DNA from: a virus | Reading direction: 5' to 3' (one strand) | Virus record (IMG/VR): IMGVR_UViG_3300034682_000115 | Location: 1 to 34,660 of that record | Length of the DNA stretch: 34,660 nt | Part shown: in pieces, positions 16,392-24,537 of the stretch | Layout of the letters: every line of letters starts with the position of its first letter | How positions within the stretch are numbered: position 1 is the stretch's first letter | Position numbers and translations under genes: made by a program | The notes under the pieces: generated by a model | Databases searched by the model: none | What the model saw: the letters and a program-made list of their open reading frames with translations, nothing else | What the model was told of the DNA's origin: nothing

Positions 16392-16843
16392 CAGATCAGG
16401 CCCTCGATCTCGGAGGCGGCCAGGTACGGCGTGCCGTCGATGTGCACGAAGTCCGGACTGGTGACGTCGTACTGCACCTTCACCGTGGACTTGGCGCCGC
16501 CCTTGGGATCGATGCTCAGCAGGCTGGACAGACGGAGCTTGCAGCCGAAGGCCTCGTACTTGATTTCGTCGTCGCCGGCCTTCGCGTAGAACACGATGTC
16601 GAAGGGCTCGATCTCGCGGAAGCTGCCCGCGCTTGCGGCCTGCTCCTTGATCAACTTGAAGTTGGCAATGTCCACCTCGATTTCTCCGGAGGCGGACACA
16701 TCGCCGTCGACGTGGCCATTCGGTACGCCACGGGTCTGACCCACGGCGCTGTTGTCGGTGATGTCCAGGGTTGCGGCCTCCACATGAACCTTGAGGTCGC
16801 CCAGGTTCACATCGAAGTTTTTGCCGCCAATACGTGCAGCCAT
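16391..16843 (-). CDS. tail tube protein, DUF2597 (150 aa)
   Basis: It forms the inner tube of the contractile tail. DUF2597 markers are LDITDNSAVGQTRGVPNGHV, then GDVSASGEIEVDI, then AGSFREIEPFDIVFYA and FGCKLRLSSLLSIDP. The gene follows the sheath with a 3-nt gap, the sheath-then-tube order of contractile tails. Length is normal for HP1/K139-type phages. Confidence 0.85.
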   Translation of the reverse strand: MAARIGGKNFDVNLGDLKVHVEAATLDITDNSAVGQTRGVPNGHVDGDVSASGEIEVDIANFKLIKEQAASAGSFREIEPFDIVFYAKAGDDEIKYEAFGCKLRLSSLLSIDPKGGAKSTVKVQYDVTSPDFVHIDGTPYLAASEIEGLI

Positions 16844-16846
16844 GGG

Positions 16847-17962
16847 TTACTCCGTGGTGGTGATCGAAAGATCCAGGGCGAGGTTCGCAGTGATGTCTTT
16901 CGGGCAGTTGAGGGGACGCAGAGTCAGGTAGGCGACCACGGCGGTTTTGCTGGTCCAGCTCAGGACGATCGAGTCCTTGGTCGGCGGCTCGATCTCGCCC
17001 GGGAAGACGTTCGCGCCGACCTTGGTGGACTTGGCCATCTGGCGCAGCGGCGCCATCAGCGCGGTGCGGTTGACTTCCATGCTGTTGGCCGAACTGTTCA
17101 GGCGGCGATCACCGATGCGCTGGATCAACAGCACACGCACACGGCGGGCGGCCTTGTCCAGGACACGCAGGTATTCGATGACCTGGACGTCTGCGCCTGG
17201 CGCGGCCAATAGGCTGGCATCGCCGAAATACACGCCTGGATAACCGGCGTAGGTCTGGGTCACGGTCAGGCGGGCCGCATCGAGCACTGATCGGGTCGCA
17301 GACTGCAGGGGGATCCCGTCCTTGTCGGTCGGGATCGCGCCCAAGCCCTCCACCGCACCGGTGGCCACCCGCATCGGGGTGTCGGCGATGCTGGTCGCCG
17401 CATTGGCCAGGCGGCCGGCGAGCACGCCCAGGTCATTGCCATGCAGCTGCGGCACGACCGCTACCCGATCGGCCACCAGGTCACCGACTAGGTCACGCTG
17501 GGCAGTCTGATACTCCGCCCAGGTCTGTTCGCTGGTGATGCCGGCGGCGGCCGCGAGGACGAATAGCCGGCGTCCGTAGGTGTTCTGGACGCCATTCGCT
17601 GCCGCATTCATGGCTGACAGCTCGGCTGCAGTAGCGACCGGCCGGGTGATGACCACCGCCTCGACGTCGTAGTCTTGCTGCTGGGCGTAGGTCAGTGCGG
17701 CGGACCAGTCACCGTCGGCCGCGATCGGCGCTGCCAGGCAGGCCCAGCGATCGCCGCCGTTGGCACGGGCGGCAATGATCTGGGTTTTCAGGTCGCTGGC
17801 CGGGATGCCCAGCTGCGCGTCCAGGTCGCTTTCGGTGTTCAGGGCGATGATCTGGCCGATGTTCTTGGCACCGGGGCCAATGAACAGGAACAGCCGCTCG
17901 ACCTCGGTACTGGTGCCCTGACCAAGGTTGAGATTGTTTACGGATACTCTGCCGAGTGCCAT
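16847..17962 (-). CDS. tail sheath protein, DUF2586 (371 aa)
   Basis: It contracts to drive the tube through the envelope. The DUF2586 family is shown by VNNLNLGQGTSTEVERLFLF at the N-terminus, LFVLAAAAGITSEQTWAEYQ near the middle, and the C-terminal DKAARRVRVLLIQRIGDR (about 270-287), a region used for sheath interlocking. Length is typical. Presence of DUF2586 and DUF2597 instead of P2-type FI/FII places this tail in the HP1/K139 branch. Confidence 0.87.
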   Translation of the reverse strand: MALGRVSVNNLNLGQGTSTEVERLFLFIGPGAKNIGQIIALNTESDLDAQLGIPASDLKTQIIAARANGGDRWACLAAPIAADGDWSAALTYAQQQDYDVEAVVITRPVATAAELSAMNAAANGVQNTYGRRLFVLAAAAGITSEQTWAEYQTAQRDLVGDLVADRVAVVPQLHGNDLGVLAGRLANAATSIADTPMRVATGAVEGLGAIPTDKDGIPLQSATRSVLDAARLTVTQTYAGYPGVYFGDASLLAAPGADVQVIEYLRVLDKAARRVRVLLIQRIGDRRLNSSANSMEVNRTALMAPLRQMAKSTKVGANVFPGEIEPPTKDSIVLSWTSKTAVVAYLTLRPLNCPKDITANLALDLSITTTE

Positions 17963-17973
17963 GTGATGCCTCG

Positions 17974-18651
17974 TTAGCGGGGTGCGGTGATAATTTGGCG
18001 CAGCACGAGATTCACCAACGCTTTGGTTTCGCTCTGGCTTGCGCCCAGGAATTGGCGGGCGGGCAGCTTGATTTCCCAGCTCTGCGCGCCGGTTGAGGCC
18101 TTGCGTTCGTTGTCCAGGACGCGAATCAGCAAACCGGCCTTGGGGTATTCCAGGTGCTGCTGGATCCAGGCAACGCTGGGACGCGTCGCGGTTTTCTTCC
18201 CAGGCAGGCGAACCTTGTAGCCGAGCTGTCGCAGGCGCTTGGCCTGTTTCTCAGTGGCCGCGGTACCGGGCGGGACCTCGGTCAGCTTGCGCATCTGCTG
18301 GGCGGTGACGCGCTCCGATCGGCCGTGGTGCTGCTGCGAAGCGACGTAGCGGGTCAGGCGGTTTTTCCAGCCCAGTTCAGCTTCGGTGTCGGTCAGGCGC
18401 ACGACCTCCAGCAGCTTGGCCAGGCCCGCTTCCATCTTCTTTTTGCCTTTGCCGCTGCTGTCCTTGCGGGGAGCGAACGGCGAGCCGTCCAGATTCTGCT
18501 GGTTGCGCACGCGCTGACGACTGAGTGAGCGCACCCGCTTGCTAACGTTGTTCATTAGCCGGCGACGCTTCTGCGGAGGCAAGGCCAGCAGATCGAGCAG
18601 ATCCTGCGCTTCGAGCATGCCGCGAATGTCGAGGTTGAAGGCGTCAGTCAT
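17974..18651 (-). CDS. phage virion morphogenesis / tail completion protein (gpS-like, 225 aa)
   Basis: It terminates or stabilises the tail. The start is ATG 18651 (MTDAFNLDIRGMLEAQDLLD), overlapping the gpR stop by 8 nt, rather than an upstream in-frame ATG. The family pattern is in RRRLMNNVSKRVRSLSRQRV and GSPFAPRK (about residues 32-65), then a basic central part. Highly positive charge is typical for the family. Confidence 0.85.
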   Translation of the reverse strand: MTDAFNLDIRGMLEAQDLLDLLALPPQKRRRLMNNVSKRVRSLSRQRVRNQQNLDGSPFAPRKDSSGKGKKKMEAGLAKLLEVVRLTDTEAELGWKNRLTRYVASQQHHGRSERVTAQQMRKLTEVPPGTAATEKQAKRLRQLGYKVRLPGKKTATRPSVAWIQQHLEYPKAGLLIRVLDNERKASTGAQSWEIKLPARQFLGASQSETKALVNLVLRQIITAPR

Positions 18652-19090
18652 TGCGTACGACCTCGCCCTGTTCTGCGGTCCACAGCTCATATGGGATCGG
18701 AGACCAGGTCTTGCCGAACATCTTGATATCGCCGTTCGGGTCCTCGCTCAGGTACTGGGCTTCTGCGAACTGGATGCTAATCGTCACGTCGGCCAGGTCT
18801 TGCGCCAGATCGGTCACGTCGATCGCCATCACCGGCGCCGGCAAATCGTCCCGGTCGTCGTCATGCGTTACCAACCAGCTACCCAGCAGCGCCATCAATC
18901 GGGACGGGTTCCCGCTGAAGTCGTCCATGCTCAAATGGCCGGTATAGGACATGTCGCCCATGTACATGCCGTTTTCGTCCGGCTTCCACACCAGTTCCTG
19001 GGTGGCATCAGTGACCCAGCTGTCGAACTGCTCAGGCAGCACCAGGTTGAAAGAACGCAGATGCGCGGTCAGCGCCCGTAACTTGTTCAC
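18644..19090 (-). CDS. tail completion protein gpR-like (148 aa)
   Basis: The beginning KLRALTAHLRSF and a following patch, YTGHLSMDDFSGNPSRLM, correspond to the P2 gpR family. Acidic composition and size fit. It lies between the head completion (gpL-like) and gpS-like genes with ATG overlaps, which is the P2 order L, R, S without the intervening lysis genes of P2. Confidence 0.8.
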   Translation of the reverse strand: MNKLRALTAHLRSFNLVLPEQFDSWVTDATQELVWKPDENGMYMGDMSYTGHLSMDDFSGNPSRLMALLGSWLVTHDDDRDDLPAPVMAIDVTDLAQDLADVTISIQFAEAQYLSEDPNGDIKMFGKTWSPIPYELWTAEQGEVVRND

Positions 19091-19551
19091 AGCAATACCG
19101 CCGTGATTCGGCCGCGTCCCTGCAGGGCGCGGATCGCCTGCTGGCTGCGTGCGAGAAGGTTGGCCGATGACTCGGGGGCTTCTTTACCGGTGTTTTCTGC
19201 CGTTTCGCGGCGGGTGGCGGTTGCGTATTGGGGCAGCAACTCAGCCTTGGCCCGGTAGTAAACGGCCTGGCGATACAGCTCAGCGAAATAGGTGCGCTCC
19301 GGCAGAACGGTGCTGTCTGCAGATTCAACGTTCGACACTCCAGCCGACTGCCATTGCGCTTTTTTCCTGGCAAGGTCGGTGTTAACCGCACCCATGGCCA
19401 AGGTCAGTTCGGTGACCTGCAGGTCCACTAGCCGATCAGCCGGCAAGCGGTGGGTGCGCTGAAAGCTGCCCAGGTCGAGGTCGGGCCAAAAGCCGTCGTT
19501 CTCGATCTGCTGCGGCGTCGCGCTGGGTGTCGGGTTTCCGGAAAAGCCCAT
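19087..19551 (-). CDS. head completion/stabilisation protein gpL-like (154 aa)
   Basis: The P2 gpL family is shown by NDGFWPDLDLGSFQRTHRLP and by VYYRAKAELLPQYATATRRE (about residues 100-120). It closes the filled head before tail joining. ATG 19551 is preferred, but an in-frame TTG two codons upstream could also be used because AGAG lies near both. A hairpin (19595-19615) precedes it on the transcript. Confidence 0.85.
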   Translation of the reverse strand: MGFSGNPTPSATPQQIENDGFWPDLDLGSFQRTHRLPADRLVDLQVTELTLAMGAVNTDLARKKAQWQSAGVSNVESADSTVLPERTYFAELYRQAVYYRAKAELLPQYATATRRETAENTGKEAPESSANLLARSQQAIRALQGRGRITAVLL

Positions 19552-19594
19552 CTGCAAGTCACTCTAATAGGGCAGGTTGCGGCTTCGGGAAAGG

Positions 19595-19615
19595 CCGAGG
19601 TCATAAATGACTCGG
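19595..19615 (-). promoter_or_regulatory. hairpin in the transcript between small terminase and gpL
   Basis: CCGAG-C-TCAT pairs with ATGA-CTCGG (bulge of one base, two-base loop), a stable stem in the roughly 100-nt gap between the two genes. It has no T tract. It could be an RNase site or attenuator that changes the ratio between head genes. Confidence 0.4.
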
Positions 19616-19650
19616 TCTTGCCGTGGCAGCTCCCTGCGGGGGGTAGTCGG

Positions 19651-20376
19651 TTATTCGGGTGCGGTGATGCCGGCTCGTTGTTTAGCCAATGCCTTACGGC
19701 AGAGCTTGATGCGGGTTTCGTTGCCGGCTTTCGCGTACAGCTCGGTGGAGCGCTCCAGGTGCTGGAGTGCGGTTTCCCACTGCTCGGCTTCCATGGCACG
19801 GATGCCGATCAACTTGTGGTACTTGCTCGGGATCTGTTCGGTCAGGTCCCACTCACCGTCAACACGCGGCAGCAGATCAGACAGGTACGGCTCTGGACTG
19901 CGACTGGCGCTGTATTCGGCGTAAGCCCACTCGATGACCGCATCGGCGACGAAGGTCTGAATGTCGCGGCGCTTGAAGCGCTCAGGCATCTGCTGGCCTT
20001 GCTCGATGGCGATATCGGCCAGCTCCATTCCGTCCACGAACTGCTCCGTGTCGAACAGCCAGATCAACACCTGCACCAGGACGCGGTTCGGGAAGTTCAG
20101 ACCCGACTCGCAGTAGCGCTGGATGTAGTCCTGGTACTTGGGCAGCAGCTCGTTGCGCTTGAGGTCCTGACGCCCGGCCAGCCCCTTGATCGCGCTCAGG
20201 CGTTCAAGGTCCTGATCCAGCGCCGCTTCCTGCAGGGCCAAGTGCTTGCGTGCATTGGCGGGGCTGCTTAAGGCTTCTGCAGCCGAGTACGGCAAGGCGG
20301 CAGCAGCCGCAGCACTTACAAGCGCTGCGCTGCCCATGGCCTGGATGCGGCGTTTATGCGCCAGGGCCAGACTCAT
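19651..20376 (-). CDS. terminase small subunit gpM-like (241 aa)
   Basis: It is the DNA-recognition subunit of the packaging motor. The P2 gpM family pattern appears in LKRNELLPKYQDYIQRYCES, LNFPNRVLVQVLIWLFDTE and MELADIAIEQGQQMPERFKR (about residues 70-150), followed by a basic C-terminal helical part. The start overlaps the capsid stop as ATGA. Position after the capsid gene is exactly that of P2. Confidence 0.9.
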   Translation of the reverse strand: MSLALAHKRRIQAMGSAALVSAAAAAALPYSAAEALSSPANARKHLALQEAALDQDLERLSAIKGLAGRQDLKRNELLPKYQDYIQRYCESGLNFPNRVLVQVLIWLFDTEQFVDGMELADIAIEQGQQMPERFKRRDIQTFVADAVIEWAYAEYSASRSPEPYLSDLLPRVDGEWDLTEQIPSKYHKLIGIRAMEAEQWETALQHLERSTELYAKAGNETRIKLCRKALAKQRAGITAPE

Positions 20377-21392
20377 CCGACCAGCTCCACGTTTTCGGTC
20401 AGTGCGAACTTTTCCAACTGCTCGATCACGTAACCTTCGTTGCGGCTGTTGTAGTCCTCGACGCGGGAGCGCTTTGGATTGTCCACGGTCTGCTTACGCC
20501 AGCTGGAATCCTGGAAGTAGATCGACAGGTTGTCCCAGCTGGTGACGACCACCGCATTGACCGGGAAGTAAGGCACGCTGAAGCTCGGCAGTCCGCCGTA
20601 GGTCGCGATGACCTGAGCGTCTTCGATGCGTTCTTTTTCGGTCGGCACGTCGCCTTGCTTGGCGTAAAGCTTGGCCTTGTCAGCGGCCAACAGGTCGCTG
20701 CCGATGATCGCAATCAGGTCGCCGCCGTCACGCAGGCGCTCGTCGACCATCTGCTTGGTGTCGTGCACTAGGGCATCAAGGTTGGCGTAGTCGCCGCCTT
20801 CACCCAGGATGACCTTGCCCGCTACCTTGCCCTCCTTGAGCACCTGCGCCGGGATCTGCTCACGCGCGATCTGCAGCCAGCCCTTGTTGACGTCCTGCAG
20901 CATCGGATATGTGGCGATATCGGTCTGGGATTCAGCCTTGAGGCCGTGGAAACCGACCATGATGCGATCGAGTGCGATCTGCTTCTGCACGGCGGCGGAA
21001 TAACGCTGCTGGAAGTCCGGGAATTTCGCCCAGGCATCGATTTTGGCGTAAGGAAGGCTGACGTCAGATTCGGTGGAGAACAGCTCGTAAGTGCTGTCGT
21101 CCAGTGCCGATGCGTCTTTGGCCTCGCGATCCTTGGTCTTGGTATTGGTGCGACCGGTCACGGGACCGGAGACGCCCAGGAACACCTTCTGTCCCTTGAT
21201 CTCGCTCACGCCGATGACGTTGATGCGGCTCAGGAAGTCGGACTTGGCGGTGATCGCGTCGTTGAGTTCCTGGGCGATCGTTGGCTCGACGCTGAACGTC
21301 TTGCTGGCCAGCTCGACGCCGTAGCTTTCGGCAAGTGCCAGCTGCAGGGCGGCAAACATCTTCGCGCCGTATGTGCTCAGAGACTGGGCCAT
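20373..21392 (-). CDS. major capsid protein gpN-like (339 aa)
   Basis: The P2 gpN family is clear, with the start MAQSLSTYGAKMFAALQ and internal VIGVSEIKGQKVFLGVSGPV, IALDRIMVGFHGLKAESQTD and DLIAIIGSDLLAADKAKLY. Length is near the 357 residues of P2 gpN; proteolytic trimming by the scaffold protease is expected from that system. ATG 21392 is used, one base after the scaffold stop region; extra upstream codons in frame are not coding. Confidence 0.93.
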   Translation of the reverse strand: MAQSLSTYGAKMFAALQLALAESYGVELASKTFSVEPTIAQELNDAITAKSDFLSRINVIGVSEIKGQKVFLGVSGPVTGRTNTKTKDREAKDASALDDSTYELFSTESDVSLPYAKIDAWAKFPDFQQRYSAAVQKQIALDRIMVGFHGLKAESQTDIATYPMLQDVNKGWLQIAREQIPAQVLKEGKVAGKVILGEGGDYANLDALVHDTKQMVDERLRDGGDLIAIIGSDLLAADKAKLYAKQGDVPTEKERIEDAQVIATYGGLPSFSVPYFPVNAVVVTSWDNLSIYFQDSSWRKQTVDNPKRSRVEDYNSRNEGYVIEQLEKFALTENVELVG

Positions 21393-21393
21393 A

Positions 21394-22317
21394 TCAGAGC
21401 ACCTTCTTGATGGTGGTGGTTGCTGCGCCTGTGGTGCGCGGCAAAACGCGACCAGCCGGGTTGTTTTGCAGAGCACTGAACTGCGCTTGCAAACCTGCCA
21501 GTGCTGTCAGCACGGCCTGGTTCGTCGGGTTGCCTTTGCGGGCAAAATCCCGATCCGCCTCAGCGGTGGTCACGATGTCATCCACAGCAGCGGTGACGTC
21601 GTCGATCGGAGCCTGGTCAGGCTCAGGGGCATCTACAGCGACTGGATCGACAACGGCCTGAATGCCGGCGACGACCACAATCAGTTGAGCCAGCAGGGCT
21701 TTGAGGGCCGTTGCGGTAGCTTCATCCATTGGGGGTTTGCTCTCGGTGGTTGGGGGTTGGGTTTCTTCGGGGTCAGGCTCCGAAGCGAAGCCCTTGAATA
21801 GTCCGGACAGCGCGCTGAACAGCTTGGCCAGCTCGCTCTGAGGCTCATCCTTCTGCAGGCGTCCAAGGGGAACGGCCGCCGCGAAATGCACTGGCTGGCC
21901 AGTCTTGCGGGAGAAATAGAGTTCCTGGGTTCCCAGGCTCGCCGGCGAATCGGTCACAGCCAGGCCTGACAGATAGGCCTTGCCGGTATTCGCGAAATCA
22001 GGGGTGATTTCGATGCTGGTAAAAAGCTTTTCGCCCTGGTCGTTCAACGCGAGCAGCTTGTCGTTAGGCTTGAGCTGCGCTTCCAGCGCGACCTGCCCAG
22101 GTTTCAAACCCTCCACGTTCTCCAATAGTCGGACCGAGAACACGGTGCCGTAGGCACCCGGCCAGCGCTCGTGCTCGGACCAGATCGTCGCGGTATAGGT
22201 GGCGGTGTCGTACGTCTCAGCGATGTCGCGCAGTTCCTGGACGGTAATGACACGCCCATCAATGGTGGGACCACTGGTGGCAATTCGTTTCCAGTGGCTG
22301 ACAAGGGAACGGGGCAT
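21394..22317 (-). CDS. capsid scaffold and maturation protease gpO-like (307 aa)
   Basis: The N-terminal domain aligns with P2 gpO: the serine-protease triad D20 (TIDGRVI), H49 (SEHERWPG) and S101 (FTSIEI) lies at the same spacing as D19, H48, S107 in P2. A conserved VTDSPASLGT motif follows at about 121-130. The C-terminal half is low-complexity and helical (PDQAPIDDVTAAVDDI), the scaffold part. It is the first gene of the long minus-strand late operon. Confidence 0.92.
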   Translation of the reverse strand: MPRSLVSHWKRIATSGPTIDGRVITVQELRDIAETYDTATYTATIWSEHERWPGAYGTVFSVRLLENVEGLKPGQVALEAQLKPNDKLLALNDQGEKLFTSIEITPDFANTGKAYLSGLAVTDSPASLGTQELYFSRKTGQPVHFAAAVPLGRLQKDEPQSELAKLFSALSGLFKGFASEPDPEETQPPTTESKPPMDEATATALKALLAQLIVVVAGIQAVVDPVAVDAPEPDQAPIDDVTAAVDDIVTTAEADRDFARKGNPTNQAVLTALAGLQAQFSALQNNPAGRVLPRTTGAATTTIKKVL

Positions 22318-22479
22318 AGGCTCAAACTGCGCTCATCGGTGAAGTGAGGCCCCAAGATATGCAGCCCAAGCCCCGCCAACAAACGGTTCATTTCCGCCTT
22401 TCTCCGATTTTTCATTTCTAGGAGAAACGCGGATTTTATCTACACGTTTTCCGCGTTTTCGCCGCATAGACTGCGGCCC
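22318..22479. promoter_or_regulatory. divergent late control region with two overlapping inverted repeats
   Basis: This 162-bp gap separates the leftward scaffold operon from rightward terminase-portal. Inverted repeat 1 is TTTCTCC (22399-22405) with GGAGAAA (22421-22427); inverted repeat 2 is AAACGCGGA (22425-22433) with TCCGCGTTT (22450-22458). In P2, divergent late promoters here are switched on by Ogr, which binds dyads. The P2 TGT-N12-ACA site is not visible, so these repeats are candidate sites for this phage's own Ogr. Confidence 0.5.
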
Positions 22480-24537
22480 ATGTACTACTCGACCGAAGTA
22501 AAAGAAGCCGCCAAACGCCTGTTTCTGCGCCGCTACAAGGCCAAGGAAATTCAGGCGCAGCTCAACCTGCCCAACATCCGGATCGTCTATCACTGGATCC
22601 GGGTCGGCGGTTGGGAGGACATGCTCACCGATGAGGAACCGCTAACGGCGGTCAGTCGGCGCATCACCCTGCTGCTGGAAAAAACCGACGTTCTCACCAA
22701 GGGGGAACTGGACGAACTCGACCGGCTGACGACGCTGCGCGAGCGTCTGGCAAAGCAGTGCGTCAAGCCGGTGCCGCCGGCACCTGGTGCGCCGGCAAGC
22801 GAGGATGACGACAGCAGCGGTCGGAGCGAGCCTGCCCGCAAACCGCGTGGCGGCCGAGGCGACAAGAGCGAGAAGAAGCGCGAGAAGAAGGCCAAGAACG
22901 ACGTCAGCGGCCTGACCGAAGTCGACTTCCTGGATAAGTTCATCAGCCAGATGTTCGACTACCAGAAAGAGCTGTTCGAGGCCAAACAGAACCCGCTGAC
23001 GTGCCGGGTCCGGAACATCCTCAAGAGTCGCCAGGTGGGCTTGACCTACTACTTCGCCGGCGAGGCGTTCATGGACGCCGTGCTGACCGGCGACAACCAG
23101 GTGTTCTTGTCGGCCTCCCGGGCGCAGTCGGAGATCTTCCGCAGCTACATCATCGGATTTGCCCAGAAGTGGTTCGGCATCGAGCTGACCGGCAACCCGA
23201 TCACCCTGAGCAACGGTGCCGAGCTGCGATTCCTGAGCACCAACAGCAGCACCGCCCAGGGCTACCATGGCCACGTCTATGTCGACGAATATTTCTGGAT
23301 CCGTGACTTCGAGAAACTGAGCACGGTGGCCAGCGCCATGGGCACCCACAAGAAGTGGCGCAAAACCTACTTCTCGACGCCCAGCGCTGTGTCGCACCAG
23401 GCGTATCCGTTCTGGACCGGCGAGGCCTTCCGCAACAGCAAGCGAGGCAAGAAAGCCGGCGGCGAGTGGCCGACCGAGGCGGCCTACACGAAAGGCGCAC
23501 TGTGCCCAGACGGTCAATGGCGCAAGACGATCACGCTGGACGATGCGATCGCCGGCGGGTGCGATCTGTTCGACATCGAGCAGCTGCAGCTGGAGTACGA
23601 CGAAGACAAGTTTCAGCAGCTGTTCTACTGCAAGTTCATCGACAGCACGCAGAGCGCGTTCGGCCTCAAGGACCTGGAGCGCTGCTACTCCGACCTTACA
23701 TTGTGGGACGACTACAACCCCGAACTGGACCGCCCGTTCGGCAACAGTCCGGTCTGGCTGGGCTACGACCCGAGCCGGACCCGCGACGATGCCACCTGCG
23801 TGGTGGTCGCGCCGCCGTTGGAACCCGGGGCCAAGTTCCGGATCCTGGAGAAACACAGCTGGCGGGGGACGTCGTTCACTCACCAGGCCGCCCAGGTCAA
23901 AAAGCTCACCGAGCGCTTCAACGTCCAGCACATCGGCATCGACATCACCGGCGTGGGCTACGGCGTATTCGACCTGGTGCGCGACTTCTACGCGAAGGTC
24001 ACACCGATCCACTACAGCCTTGAAGCCAAGAACATGTTGGTGCTCAAGGCCCAGGACACGATCCAGGGCAGCCGCATCGAGTGGGACGCCGGCTGGACGG
24101 ATATTGCCCAGGCATTCCTGACCATCAAGCGCGGCACCACCAACGGCGGCCAAATCACCTACAGCGCGAGCCGCACGGAAGCCACCGGCCACGCCGATAT
24201 CGCCTGGGCAATCATGCATGCCCTGGCCAACGAACCCTTGAACACGAACAAGCGGCGTCGTAGCCGCTACCTCATGAGCGGAAGCAATGCCCAAACGACG
24301 CAAAAAGTACCAGGCCAGACAGCAGGCCCCACAGCAGCAGCCCGTCCGGTCGTTCACGTTCGGCGAGCCGGAGCAGGTCCTGAGCGGCAACATCGGCGAG
24401 TACGTGGGGGTGTTCCCCAGCGACGACGGCAAGATCTACAAGCCGCCGGTGTCGCGGGCCGGCCTGGCCAAGCTGCTGCGCGCCAACGCGCACCACGGCG
24501 CAATCCCCAAGTTCAAGCGCAACCTGCTGCTGCGTGA
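22480..24537 (+). CDS. terminase large subunit gpP-like, with out-of-frame 3' extension (685 aa)
   Basis: This is the ATPase and nuclease of DNA packaging. An N-terminal helix-turn-helix (about 1-45), a variant Walker A region (ILKSRQVGLTYYFAGEA, about 180-196) and Walker B VYVDE (266-270) are seen. The nuclease domain starts at WLGYDPSRTRDDATC (about 427-440). The family end is expected at SRYLMSGS, about residue 602, near P2 gpP (590). Here the frame continues 83 codons through the start of the portal gene (24287-24537), with a repetitive Ala/Arg/Gln composition typical of non-coding-frame reading. A lost stop by small deletion or substitution at about 24285 is likely. I see no good ribosome site before ATG 22480. 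Confidence 0.88.
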   Translation: MYYSTEVKEAAKRLFLRRYKAKEIQAQLNLPNIRIVYHWIRVGGWEDMLTDEEPLTAVSRRITLLLEKTDVLTKGELDELDRLTTLRERLAKQCVKPVPPAPGAPASEDDDSSGRSEPARKPRGGRGDKSEKKREKKAKNDVSGLTEVDFLDKFISQMFDYQKELFEAKQNPLTCRVRNILKSRQVGLTYYFAGEAFMDAVLTGDNQVFLSASRAQSEIFRSYIIGFAQKWFGIELTGNPITLSNGAELRFLSTNSSTAQGYHGHVYVDEYFWIRDFEKLSTVASAMGTHKKWRKTYFSTPSAVSHQAYPFWTGEAFRNSKRGKKAGGEWPTEAAYTKGALCPDGQWRKTITLDDAIAGGCDLFDIEQLQLEYDEDKFQQLFYCKFIDSTQSAFGLKDLERCYSDLTLWDDYNPELDRPFGNSPVWLGYDPSRTRDDATCVVVAPPLEPGAKFRILEKHSWRGTSFTHQAAQVKKLTERFNVQHIGIDITGVGYGVFDLVRDFYAKVTPIHYSLEAKNMLVLKAQDTIQGSRIEWDAGWTDIAQAFLTIKRGTTNGGQITYSASRTEATGHADIAWAIMHALANEPLNTNKRRRSRYLMSGSNAQTTQKVPGQTAGPTAAARPVVHVRRAGAGPERQHRRVRGGVPQRRRQDLQAAGVAGRPGQAAARQRAPRRNPQVQAQPAAA

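Noticed and set aside
22642-24432. A 596-codon open frame on the minus strand
   Set aside because: It is antisense to the large terminase with its Walker and nuclease motifs. It reads as His/Val/Gly/Leu-rich low-information protein.
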